64,000 bases of DNA from Sphingomonas morindae (GTDB taxonomy: Bacteria; Pseudomonadota; Alphaproteobacteria; Sphingomonadales; Sphingomonadaceae). The translations under genes and the position numbers were made by a program. Where the stretch lies: positions 948,501 to 1,012,500 of the forward strand of contig NZ_CP084930.1 of assembly GCF_023822065.1 (NCBI RefSeq). The letters run 5' to 3'. The notes beneath the pieces are model-generated. The model was not told the origin of the DNA. It saw only the letters and a list, made by a program, of their open reading frames with translations, and made no database searches. This document shows positions 36,149 to 44,576 of this stretch, one piece after another. The stretch's first letter is position 1; the number at the start of each line of letters is the position of its first letter.

Positions 36149-36881
36149 CGACCATATAGTTGAGGCGCATATCGTCCGAGAGGACAAAGCCCCGGCTGGG
36201 CGAGAGGCTGAGCCCGCGCCGCGCCACAGGCGTCAGGCCGGCGGCGCGGAGATGCGCCTCCAGCTCCTCCGGGGTCAGGAACTTCGCCCAATCATGCGTG
36301 CCGCGCGGGATGATCGACAGGCCCTCGGCGAGCGTAATCAGCGCGAGCCGCGACCGCGCGGTGCGGTTGGGCGTGGAGAGGATGAGCAGCCCGCCCTCCG
36401 CCAGCGCGCCCGCCAGCCCGGCGACGAAGGCGGCGGGATCGGCGACATGCTCGATCACCTCGAGGCTGCAGACGAGATCGAAGCGGGCGCCCGCCAGCGC
36501 CTCCACGCTGCCGGCGCGATAGCGGATCGCCAGCCCCTGCCCCTCGGCATGGGCGCGCGCGGCGGCGATATTCTCCGGCGCGGCATCGAGGCCGGTGACG
36601 CTGGCGCCGAGCCGGGCGAGCGGTTCCGCCAGCAGGCCGGCGCCGCAGCCGAGATCGAGCGCGCTCCGCCCGGCGAGCGGGTGGCGGGCGCGCGGATCGA
36701 GGCCGAAATGCCGGTCCGCCATCTCGCGGATGAAGCGCAGCCGCGCCGGATTGAGCCGGTGGAGCATCGCCGAGGAGCCTTTGGGATCCCACCATTCCGC
36801 CGCCATCGCGCCGAAATGCCGGGCCTCGCGCGGATCGATGGTGGTGGCCGGCACAGGGTGAAGTGCAGTTGCATCGCTCAT
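36132..36881 (-). CDS. ubiG: Bifunctional 2-polyprenyl-phenol O-methyltransferase UbiG
   Basis: A 249-residue SAM-dependent methyltransferase for the two O-methylations of ubiquinone synthesis. It has HFGAMAAEWWDPKGS (UbiG-specific N-terminus, about 22-36), the SAM motif LDLGCGAGLLAEPLA (about 75-89), LEVIEHVADP and STPNRTARSRLALI, plus the amphipathic membrane-contact region around GLSIIPRGTHDW. Length is normal for the family. It is divergent from lysC across about 70 nt, a recurrent arrangement in sphingomonads. Confidence 0.95.
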   Translation of the reverse strand: MSDATALHPVPATTIDPREARHFGAMAAEWWDPKGSSAMLHRLNPARLRFIREMADRHFGLDPRARHPLAGRSALDLGCGAGLLAEPLARLGASVTGLDAAPENIAAARAHAEGQGLAIRYRAGSVEALAGARFDLVCSLEVIEHVADPAAFVAGLAGALAEGGLLILSTPNRTARSRLALITLAEGLSIIPRGTHDWAKFLTPEELEAHLRAAGLTPVARRGLSLSPSRGFVLSDDMRLNYMVAAVRA

Positions 36882-36952
36882 CCCTTACCCCTAACAGGAC
36901 GCCCGCTTCTTTCCCACGCGCTTTCCGAACGGCGCAACAATCGAGCGAAGAT

Positions 36953-38209
36953 ATGGCCCGTATCGTTATGAAATTCGGCGGAACGTCGATGGCGGGCATC
37001 GAACGTATCCGGCTGGTGGCGCGCCAGGTGAAGCGCGAATGGCAGGCCGGGCACCAGGTGGCGGTGGTGGTATCGGCGATGTCGGGCGAGACCGACCGGC
37101 TCGTCAATTTCTGCCGCGAGGCCTCGCCGCTGTACGATGCGCGCGAATATGACGTGGTGGTCGCCTCGGGCGAGCAGGTGACGACGGGGCTGCTCGCGAT
37201 CGCGCTGCAGGCGATCGGCGTGCCCGCGCGCTCCTGGCTCGGCTGGCAGCTGCCGATCCGCACCAGCGAGGCGCACGCCGCCGCGCGCATCATCGACATC
37301 GACACCGCCGCCATGGACGAAAGCCTGGCGCGGGGCGAGGTGGCGGTGATCCCGGGCTTTCAGGGCCAGGGCGCGGACGGCCGCATCACCACGCTGGGAC
37401 GCGGCGGCTCCGACACCTCGGCGGTGGCGGTGGCGGCGGCGATGAAGGCGGACCGCTGCGACATCTACACCGATGTCGACGGCGTCTACACCACCGACCC
37501 GCGGATCGTGCCGCGCGCCCGCAAGATCCCGCGCATCACCTATGAGGAGATGCTGGAACTCGCCAGCGTGGGCGCCAAGGTGTTGCAGACCCGCTCGGTG
37601 GGACTGGCGATGAAGGAGCGCGTGCGCGTGCAGGTGCTCTCCTCCTTCGGCGACCCGGACCTGCCCCCCACCCCCGGCACGCTCGTCGTCGGAGAGGACG
37701 AGATCGGAGACGAAAACGTGGAAAGCCAGCTCATCACCGGCATCGCCTATGACCGCAACGAGGCCAAGATCACGCTGACCGCCGTGCCCGACCGGCCCGG
37801 CGCGGTGGCGACCATCTTCGCGCCGCTTTCGGAGGCGAACATCAATGTCGATATGATCGTGCAGAATGTAGCGCACGGCACCGGATCGACCGACGTCACC
37901 TTCACCGTGCCCGGCGCCGAGCTGGCGCGCTCGATCGACGTGCTGGAAAAGGCGCAGGCGACGATCGGCTATGCGGCGCTGGTGCCCAATACCGAGGTGT
38001 GCAAGATCTCGGTGGTGGGCGTGGGGATGCGCAGCCATGCCGGCGTCGCCGCCACCATGTTCGAGGCGCTGGCCGCGCGCGGCATCAACATCCTCGCCAT
38101 CACCACCTCGGAGATCAAGGTCTCGGTGCTGATCCACGAGGATTATACCGAGCTTGCGGTGCGCGTGCTGCACACCGCCTACGGCCTCGACGCCGAGGAC
38201 GCGGCATGA
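36953..38209 (+). CDS. lysC: Aspartate kinase
   Basis: A 418-residue enzyme for the first step of the Lys/Met/Thr pathway, phosphorylating aspartate. KFGGTS at 7-12 is the kinase signature, VVVSAMSGETD follows, GRGGSDTSAVAVAAAM marks the nucleotide region, and two ACT domains (about 265-335 and 345-410) give feedback control. I start at ATG 36953, since MARIVMKFGGTS is the family N-terminus; the upstream frame is open but intergenic. A nitronate monooxygenase-like gene overlaps its stop (ATGA). Confidence 0.95.
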   Translation: MARIVMKFGGTSMAGIERIRLVARQVKREWQAGHQVAVVVSAMSGETDRLVNFCREASPLYDAREYDVVVASGEQVTTGLLAIALQAIGVPARSWLGWQLPIRTSEAHAAARIIDIDTAAMDESLARGEVAVIPGFQGQGADGRITTLGRGGSDTSAVAVAAAMKADRCDIYTDVDGVYTTDPRIVPRARKIPRITYEEMLELASVGAKVLQTRSVGLAMKERVRVQVLSSFGDPDLPPTPGTLVVGEDEIGDENVESQLITGIAYDRNEAKITLTAVPDRPGAVATIFAPLSEANINVDMIVQNVAHGTGSTDVTFTVPGAELARSIDVLEKAQATIGYAALVPNTEVCKISVVGVGMRSHAGVAATMFEALAARGINILAITTSEIKVSVLIHEDYTELAVRVLHTAYGLDAEDAA

Positions 38210-39225
38210 GCAGCGGCAGCGACCGGCTCGCCGCGCTGATGGCGCGGGGGACGGCCTTTCTCGGCTGCGACGTGGCGATCATGGCGGGTGCCATGTCGTG
38301 GATCTCGGAGCGGCATCTCGTCTCGGCCATGTCCAATGCGGGCGGCTTCGGCGTGATCGCCTGCGGCGCGATGACCCCGGCGCTGCTCGACGCCGAGATC
38401 GCCGCCACGCAGGCGCTGACGCGCCGGCCCTTCGGCGTCAACCTCATCACCATGCATCCCGACCTGACCGCGCTGATCGATGTCTGCGCGGCGCGCGGGG
38501 TCGGCCATGTCGTGCTGGCGGGCGGACTGCCGCCGGCGGGCTCGATCGAGCGGATCAAGGCCTCGGGCGCCAAGCTCATCTGCTTCGCCCCGGCGCTGGC
38601 GCTCGCCAAGAAGCTGATCCGCTCGGGCGTGGACGCGCTGGTGATCGAGGGGATGGAGGCGGGCGGCCATATCGGGCCGGTCTCCACCAGCGTGCTCGCG
38701 CAGGAGATGCTGCCGCATATCGCCGAGGCGGTGCCGGTGTTCGTCGCCGGCGGGATCGGCCGGGGCGAGGCGATCGCCGCCTATCTGGAAATGGGCGCGG
38801 CCGGCGTGCAGCTCGGGACGCGCTTCGTGTGCGCCACCGAATGCGTGGCCCATCCCCATTTCAAGAAGGCCTTCATCCGCGCCTCGGCGCGCGACGCCGT
38901 GGCGAGCGTGCAGATCGATCCGCGGCTGCCCGTGATTCCGGTGCGCGCGCTGCGCAATGCCGGCGGCGACCTGTTCACCGCCAAGCAGCGCGAGGTGGCG
39001 CAGGCGCTGGACGAGGGCCGTGTCGCCATGGCCGAGGCGCAGCTCCAGATCGAGCATTATTGGGCGGGTGCGCTGCGCCGCGCGGTGATCGAAGGCGATA
39101 TCGAGCATGGCTCGCTGATGGCCGGCCAGTCGGTCGGGATGGTGACGCGCGAGGAGCCGCTGGCGGACATCCTCGCCCAGCTCACGGCCGAGGCGGGCGA
39201 AGCGCTGGCGCGCCGCGCCGCCTGA
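38206..39225 (+). CDS. Nitronate monooxygenase / FabK-like flavoprotein
   Basis: A 339-residue FMN-binding TIM-barrel protein of the 2-nitropropane dioxygenase family. MSWISERHLVSAMSNAGGFGV lies near the N-terminus. The phosphate-binding region is EGMEAGGHIGPV (about 148-159), and VFVAGGIGRGEAI and GAAGVQLGTRFVC follow. Members either oxidise nitronates or, as FabK, reduce enoyl-ACP; which applies is not settled by sequence. It overlaps lysC by 4 nt, an odd partner for an amino-acid gene, but the coupling suggests co-expression. Confidence 0.85.
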   Translation: MSSGSDRLAALMARGTAFLGCDVAIMAGAMSWISERHLVSAMSNAGGFGVIACGAMTPALLDAEIAATQALTRRPFGVNLITMHPDLTALIDVCAARGVGHVVLAGGLPPAGSIERIKASGAKLICFAPALALAKKLIRSGVDALVIEGMEAGGHIGPVSTSVLAQEMLPHIAEAVPVFVAGGIGRGEAIAAYLEMGAAGVQLGTRFVCATECVAHPHFKKAFIRASARDAVASVQIDPRLPVIPVRALRNAGGDLFTAKQREVAQALDEGRVAMAEAQLQIEHYWAGALRRAVIEGDIEHGSLMAGQSVGMVTREEPLADILAQLTAEAGEALARRAA

Positions 39226-39236
39226 TCGCGACGCGC

Positions 39237-39269
39237 GGACGAAGGCCGGCGCGGCTTAGCCTTTCGTCC
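39237..39269 (+). terminator. Hairpin after the lysC operon
   Basis: GGACGAAGGC (39237-39246) pairs with GCCTTTCGTCC (39259-39269) with one bulged base across a 12-nt loop, 11 nt after the stop codon. There is no T-run, so termination is only likely. Confidence 0.4.
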
Positions 39270-39354
39270 AGCCGCGTACCGCCCGCGCGCAGGCTCCAAC
39301 CAATTCGTTAACCTTATTTGGGCAAGGCTCGGCGCGTCCTTGAGGAGGCGAGTG

Positions 39355-42249
39355 GTGTTCGGCGCCTTGATCTATCTGGCCAGCCATCACGACCTGCGGC
39401 TGCTGGCGCTGGCCGGCCTTGTCTGCGCGGCGTCGACCTCCACCGCCGTGCTGTTGCTGCGGCGGCTGCGCGCCGATCCGGGACAGGCGCCGCGCCTCTG
39501 GCTCGCCGCCGCCGGGATCGTGACCGGCGCCGGTATCTGGGCGACGCATTTCATCGCCATGCTGGGCTTCGATGCCGGCGTGACGATGGGCTATGATCCG
39601 GTCCGCACGCTCGCCTCGCTGCTGATCGCGGCAGGCTTCACCACCGGCGCCTTCGCGCTGACGGTGCGCGACGCGGTGCCGGGCGGCCGCTGGGCGCGGG
39701 GCGCGCTGTTCGGCCTGGGCGTGGCGGCGATGCATTATACGGGCATGGCGGCGATGACGGGCAGCGCGACGATGCGCTGGTTCCCGCCGCTGATCCTGCT
39801 CTCGCTGGCCTTCGCCATCCTGCCCGCCATATCCGCGCTCAACCTGATCGCCGCGCGGCGCGACCGCGGCTCGGCCACGCTCGCCAGCCTCTTGCTGACC
39901 CTCGCGATCCTGCTGCTGCATCTCACCGGCATGGCGGCGATGCGGATGATGCCGATGGCCAGCGCCGCGCCGGCGGCCGGCGCCCTGCCCACCCCGCTCT
40001 TCGCCGGCCTGGTGGCGGCGATATCGATGGGGCTGATCGCCATCGCGCTCGCGGCCAATCGCTGGAGCCTGAGGCGGCGCCAGGCGCATCAGAGCACCAC
40101 CGACGCCGCCTGGGCGGCGCTGTGCCGCTCAAACCTTGTCGCCGAATTCGGGCTGGACGGCCGCATCCGCTGGGCGAACGAAGCCTTTCTCGCGACGATG
40201 GGCTATACGCTCGACGAGCTGGCGGGGGAGAGCCACCGCCTCCTCTGCCCGCCCGACTTGCCCGCCACCCCGGACTATCAGGCCATGTGGCGCAGCCTGG
40301 GCCAGGGCGCCTTCGCGTCCGGCGAGTATCGGCGCATCGCCAAGGACGGGCGCACCGTCTGGCTCCAGGCCACCTATAATCCCGTGCTCAACGATCGCGG
40401 CCAGCCCGACCGCATCCTCAAGATCGCCTCCGACGTCACCGCCGCCAAAATGGCCGCCGCCGATTCCGCCGCGCGGCTGAAGGCGCTGGATCTTTCGCAG
40501 GCGGTGATCGAGTTCACCCCCGATGGCGTGATCGTGGCGGCCAATGACGGCTTTCTGCGGCTGATGGGCTATGCGCGCGAGCAGCTGATCGGCCAGCATC
40601 ACCGCCTCTTCTGCACGGCGGAGGACGCCGCCTCGGAAAGCTATGCCGCCTTTTGGCGCAAGCTCGGCCAGGGCCGGTACGATCAGGGCACCTACAAGCG
40701 GGTGGCGCGCGACGGCCGCGAGGTCTGGCTGAACGCCAGCTACAATCCCGTGCTCGACCCGGACGGGCGGCCGGTGCGGATCGTCAAGTTCGCCAGCGAC
40801 GACACCGAGGCGCGGCTGCGCAGCGCCGAGCGCCAGGCCATGGCCATCGCCATGCGTCGCTCGCAGGCGGTGGTCGAGTTCGATCTCGACGGCACCATCC
40901 TGGACGCCAACGACAAGTTCCTCGACTGCCTCGGCTATGCCCGGCACGAGGTGATCGGCCGCAAGCACAGCCTGTTCGTGCCGGACGCCGAGGCGCGCGG
41001 CCCCGCCTATGCCGCGCTCTGGGCCAAGCTTGCCCGGGGCGATTATGACGCCGGCATCTACAAGCGGCGCGCGCGCGACGGCCGCGACGTGTGGCTGCAG
41101 GCCAGCTACAATCCGATTCTCGATCCCGAAGGCCGGCCGATCAAGATCGTCAAATTCGCCACCGACATCACCGAGGCCAAGCTGCGCAGCGCCGAGCGCG
41201 AGGCGATCGCGGCGGCGATGGACCGTTCGCAGGCGGTGATCGAGTTCGCGCTCGACGGCACCATCCTGCACGCCAACGCCAATGCGCTGGAGGCCTTCGG
41301 CTATAGCGCGACGGATCTGGCCGGCCAGCCCCATCGGCTGCTCTGCCCCGCCGGGCAGGACCGTACCGACGACTATCGCCGCTTCTGGGACCGGCTCGCG
41401 GGGGGCGGGTTCGACAGCGGCGTCTACAAGCGCCGCGCGCGGAACGGCGCCGATCTGTGGCTGCGCGCCACCTATAATCCGATCCTCGATCCCGAGGGCC
41501 GCACCCTCAAGATCGTGCTGTTCGCGATGAACATCACCGAAGCGCGCGAACGGCACGCGGATCATGAGGGCCGGGTCAACGCGATCGCCCGCGCGCAGGC
41601 GGTTGTGGAATTCGCGCTGGATGGCACCATCCTGGACGCCAACGACAATTTCCAGGCCGCCTTCGGCTATGACCGGGCCGACCTGATCGGCCGCCACCAT
41701 CGCATGCTGTGCGACGAGACGATCGCCGGCGCGGCCGACTATGCCGCCTTCTGGGAGCGGCTGGCGCAGGGCGAGTTCAGCAGCGGGCGGTTCCGCCGGC
41801 GCGGCCGCGACGGCGGCGAGATCTGGATCCAGGCGACCTATAGCCCGATCCTCGACGCCGATGGCCGGCCGCGCAAGATCGTGAAGATCGCCAGCGACAT
41901 CACGCGGCAGGTGCGGCTGGAGCAGGAGGTGCAGGCGGCGCTCGCCGAAAGCCGCCGCTTCCAGGCGGCGCTGGAGACGCAGCGCGACCAGCTGGGCCGC
42001 ACCATGACCGAGATCACCCATATCGTCGGCTCGATCGGCGCGATCGCCTCGCAGACCAATTTGCTCGCGGTCAACGCCACGATCGAGGCGGCGCGCGCCG
42101 GCGAGGCGGGGCGCGGCTTCGCCGTGGTGGCGAGCGAGGTGAAGAAGCTGGCGCACAACACCAAGGCCGCCACCGAGCGCGCGCAGGACATGATCGTCCG
42201 CCATTCGGACATCGGCCAGTCGGCGCGCGGGCAGACGCTGGCGGCGTGA
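39355..42249 (+). CDS. MHYT-(PAS)5-methyl-accepting signal transducer
   Basis: About 964 residues. The N-terminal MHYT membrane sensor has seven helices and the repeated motif as [16 protein letters not shown] and LHLTGMAAM (about 1-250); MHYT is proposed to bind copper and sense O2, CO or NO. Five PAS domains follow at a strict 122-residue spacing. A short chemoreceptor tip at the end contains [22 protein letters not shown] and [15 protein letters not shown], which binds CheA/CheW. HAMP and a CheR-binding tail are absent. GAGGAGG at 39342-39348 favours GTG 39355; GTG 39352 is the alternative. Confidence 0.9.
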   Translation: MFGALIYLASHHDLRLLALAGLVCAASTSTAVLLLRRLRADPGQAPRLWLAAAGIVTGAGIWATHFIAMLGFDAGVTMGYDPVRTLASLLIAAGFTTGAFALTVRDAVPGGRWARGALFGLGVAAMHYTGMAAMTGSATMRWFPPLILLSLAFAILPAISALNLIAARRDRGSATLASLLLTLAILLLHLTGMAAMRMMPMASAAPAAGALPTPLFAGLVAAISMGLIAIALAANRWSLRRRQAHQSTTDAAWAALCRSNLVAEFGLDGRIRWANEAFLATMGYTLDELAGESHRLLCPPDLPATPDYQAMWRSLGQGAFASGEYRRIAKDGRTVWLQATYNPVLNDRGQPDRILKIASDVTAAKMAAADSAARLKALDLSQAVIEFTPDGVIVAANDGFLRLMGYAREQLIGQHHRLFCTAEDAASESYAAFWRKLGQGRYDQGTYKRVARDGREVWLNASYNPVLDPDGRPVRIVKFASDDTEARLRSAERQAMAIAMRRSQAVVEFDLDGTILDANDKFLDCLGYARHEVIGRKHSLFVPDAEARGPAYAALWAKLARGDYDAGIYKRRARDGRDVWLQASYNPILDPEGRPIKIVKFATDITEAKLRSAEREAIAAAMDRSQAVIEFALDGTILHANANALEAFGYSATDLAGQPHRLLCPAGQDRTDDYRRFWDRLAGGGFDSGVYKRRARNGADLWLRATYNPILDPEGRTLKIVLFAMNITEARERHADHEGRVNAIARAQAVVEFALDGTILDANDNFQAAFGYDRADLIGRHHRMLCDETIAGAADYAAFWERLAQGEFSSGRFRRRGRDGGEIWIQATYSPILDADGRPRKIVKIASDITRQVRLEQEVQAALAESRRFQAALETQRDQLGRTMTEITHIVGSIGAIASQTNLLAVNATIEAARAGEAGRGFAVVASEVKKLAHNTKAATERAQDMIVRHSDIGQSARGQTLAA
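40132..41961 (+). repeat. Five PAS-encoding units with a 366-bp period
   Basis: The equivalent codon of each unit (N/Q of the (Q)AV-x-EF motif) starts at 40132, 40498, 40864, 41230 and 41596, so the period is exactly 366 bp four times over. The units share EFxxDGxIxxAN, the GY/F turn, TYNPILDxxGR and the closing KIVKFA-x-DIT. The identical spacing indicates in-frame tandem duplication. Confidence 0.9.
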
Positions 42250-42270
42250 GGCGCCGGGCCCGGCCCGTCC

Positions 42271-42969
42271 TCAGCCCCGCCCCTCGCGCCGGCCGTGATA
42301 GAGATGGGTGGCGGCGGCGGCCGCGACGATCGGCACGAGCAGATTGACGAAGGGCACCAGGAACAGCGCCGCCGCCGCCACCCCCAGCGCGGTGCGCGCG
42401 CCCCGGCTGGCCTGGAGCGCGGGGCGGAGCGCCGGGCCGCGGACGTGGCGCAGCGCCACCATCTCGCCGAGATCGGTTCCGAGCGCGAGCCCGTTGACCA
42501 GCACGAAGAGCAGCGCCGGGCCGATGCCGGTGACGAGCAGCACCAGATAGAAGGGCAAGGCGACCAGATTATAGACGAGCAGCCGCGCCGAGGAGCGCAG
42601 CCCCAAGGCCAAGGCGCGGGCCGGACCGAGCGGTCGCGCGGTGGCGCGGGCGGCGGGATAGTGGCGCGCCTCCACCGCCGCCACCACCGCGTCCATGAAG
42701 CCCGACAGCACGCCGATCGCCACCGCCGGAAAGAGCAGCCACAGGCCCAGGAGCGTCGCGAGCAGCGCGGACAGGCCCGAGGCGGTGGCATCGAGCGGGC
42801 AGCCGTCCAGCCCGATCAGCCCGCAGGGATCGCTCCCCGAAAGCGCCCAGCCGATCGCCAGCCCGGCGGCGGCGAACAGCGCGAGCGTGAGGAGCAGCGA
42901 GCGCATCAGGATGCGCAGCAGGGCGGGATCGGCGAGCTGGCCGACAGCGAGGGCGAGGGCGCGCAGCAT
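42271..42969 (-). CDS. EI24 domain (CysZ-like) membrane protein
   Basis: A 232-residue inner-membrane protein with four to five helices and the EI24/CysZ layout: FLLLTLALFAAAGLAIGW-type first helix, ATLLGLWLLFPAVAIGVLSGFMDAV, VYNLVALPFYLVLLVTGIGP and a final helix VPFVNLLVPIVAAAAATHL. CysZ is a sulphate permease in enterobacteria, but most alphaproteobacterial members have no proven substrate. It stands alone, converging with the MHYT receptor and divergent from zwf across about 107 nt. Confidence 0.85.
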   Translation of the reverse strand: MLRALALAVGQLADPALLRILMRSLLLTLALFAAAGLAIGWALSGSDPCGLIGLDGCPLDATASGLSALLATLLGLWLLFPAVAIGVLSGFMDAVVAAVEARHYPAARATARPLGPARALALGLRSSARLLVYNLVALPFYLVLLVTGIGPALLFVLVNGLALGTDLGEMVALRHVRGPALRPALQASRGARTALGVAAAALFLVPFVNLLVPIVAAAAATHLYHGRREGRG

Positions 42970-43076
42970 GCCGGCCCCAGCGCGCCGCCGCCCGGCGCGG
43001 TTCCCGCATCCGGCGGCGGAACAGAAGACGGGATGAGCCTTTGTTGCGGCGCGAGGCTTTGAAAGGACTGCTGATC

Positions 43077-44576
43077 ATGGAAGCGCCGCGCGTGCCGCCC
43101 GCGCCACCCTGCCTGCTCGTGCTGTTCGGGGCGACGGGCGATCTCACCCGGCGCCTGCTGATGCCGGCGCTGATCAACATGACCCGCGCCGGGCTGCTGG
43201 ACGAGAAGTTCCGCATCCTCGGCATCGGCATCGAGCCGGGCGACGACGCCATGCTGCGCGAGCGGCTGGCGAGCTTCCATCCCGAAAAGGGGGGCGAGGG
43301 CGATACCGAGCGCGGCGCCGCCTGGACGCAGCTGTCCGAGCGCATCCACTATGTGCAGGGCGATTTCACCCAGGACGCGATCTACGAGCGGGTGAAGCAG
43401 GAGGTGGGCGACGGCAACGCCGCCTTCTATCTGGCCACACCCCCGGCGCTGTTCGCGCCGATCGCCGCCAAGCTCGGCGCCCATGGCCTGACCGACGAGG
43501 CCAAAGGCTTCCGCCGCATCGCCATCGAGAAGCCGTTCGGCCATGATCTGCAATCGGCGCGCGCGCTCAACGCCGCGCTGCTGGAGAGCGCCGCCGAGAG
43601 CCAGATCTACCGGATCGACCATTTCCTCGGCAAGGAAACCGTCCAGAACATCATGACGGCGCGCTTCGCCAACATGATGATCGAGGGGCTGTGGAGCAGC
43701 GACAAGATCGATCATGTCCAGATCACCGCCGCCGAGACGGTGGGGATCGGCACGCGCGGCGCCTTTTACGATGTCACCGGCGCGCTGCGCGACATGGTGC
43801 CCAACCACCTCTTCCAGCTGCTCGCCATGATCGCGATGGAGCCGCCGACCAGCTTCGACGCGGAATCGATCCGCACGGAAAAGGGCAAGGTGCTGAAGGC
43901 GATCCGCCACTACAGCGTGGAGGAGGCGCGCGACAATGGCGTGCGCGGCCAGTTCACCGCCGGCACCGCCGAGGGCGCCGCCGTGCCCGCCTATACCGAA
44001 ACGCCCCATGTCGCGGCCGACAGCCGCACCGAGACCTATGTCGCGCTCAAGCTGCTGGTGGATACGTGGCGCTGGGCGGGCGTGCCCTTCTATCTGCGCA
44101 CGGGCAAGCTGCTCGCCGCGCGCGACACCGAGATCGTCGTCACCTTCAAGCCGGTGCCCTTCGCGCAATTCGCCTCCATCCCCGCCGAGCATCGGCCGCC
44201 GCCCAACCGGCTGGTGATCCAGGTCCAGCCCAATGAGGGCCTGTCGATGCAGATCTCGATCAAGCGGCCCGGGCTGGTGGTGGAGGCGGTGCCGGTGGCG
44301 CTGGATTTCCGCTACGCCGCCATGTTCGATATCTCGGGCCTGACCGGCTATGAGACGCTGCTCTACGATCTGTTCGTGGGCGACCAGACGCTGTTCCAGC
44401 GCGCCGACGGGATCGAGGCCGGCTGGGCGGCGGTGCAGCCCTTTCTCGACGCCTGGGCCGACGCCCCCGCCCCCGATCCCTACGCGCCCGGCAGCAGCGG
44501 GCCCGAGGCGGCGGACGCGCTGCTCGCGCGCGACGGTCGCCAATGGTGCCCGGTCGGCGCGGCGCGCTGCCCGTGA
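43077..44576 (+). CDS. zwf: Glucose-6-phosphate 1-dehydrogenase
   Basis: A 499-residue enzyme that oxidises glucose-6-phosphate with NADP, feeding the Entner-Doudoroff route used by sphingomonads. The Rossmann motif FGATGDLTRR is at about 17-26, the active-site RIDHFLGKE at about 180-188, and IEKPFGHDL precedes it. AAAGGA nine bases before ATG 43077 fixes the start; the earlier in-frame TTG codons lack support. Its TGA is overlapped by the GTG of the GH15 gene, coupling sugar oxidation to glucan breakdown. Confidence 0.95.
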   Translation: MEAPRVPPAPPCLLVLFGATGDLTRRLLMPALINMTRAGLLDEKFRILGIGIEPGDDAMLRERLASFHPEKGGEGDTERGAAWTQLSERIHYVQGDFTQDAIYERVKQEVGDGNAAFYLATPPALFAPIAAKLGAHGLTDEAKGFRRIAIEKPFGHDLQSARALNAALLESAAESQIYRIDHFLGKETVQNIMTARFANMMIEGLWSSDKIDHVQITAAETVGIGTRGAFYDVTGALRDMVPNHLFQLLAMIAMEPPTSFDAESIRTEKGKVLKAIRHYSVEEARDNGVRGQFTAGTAEGAAVPAYTETPHVAADSRTETYVALKLLVDTWRWAGVPFYLRTGKLLAARDTEIVVTFKPVPFAQFASIPAEHRPPPNRLVIQVQPNEGLSMQISIKRPGLVVEAVPVALDFRYAAMFDISGLTGYETLLYDLFVGDQTLFQRADGIEAGWAAVQPFLDAWADAPAPDPYAPGSSGPEAADALLARDGRQWCPVGAARCP

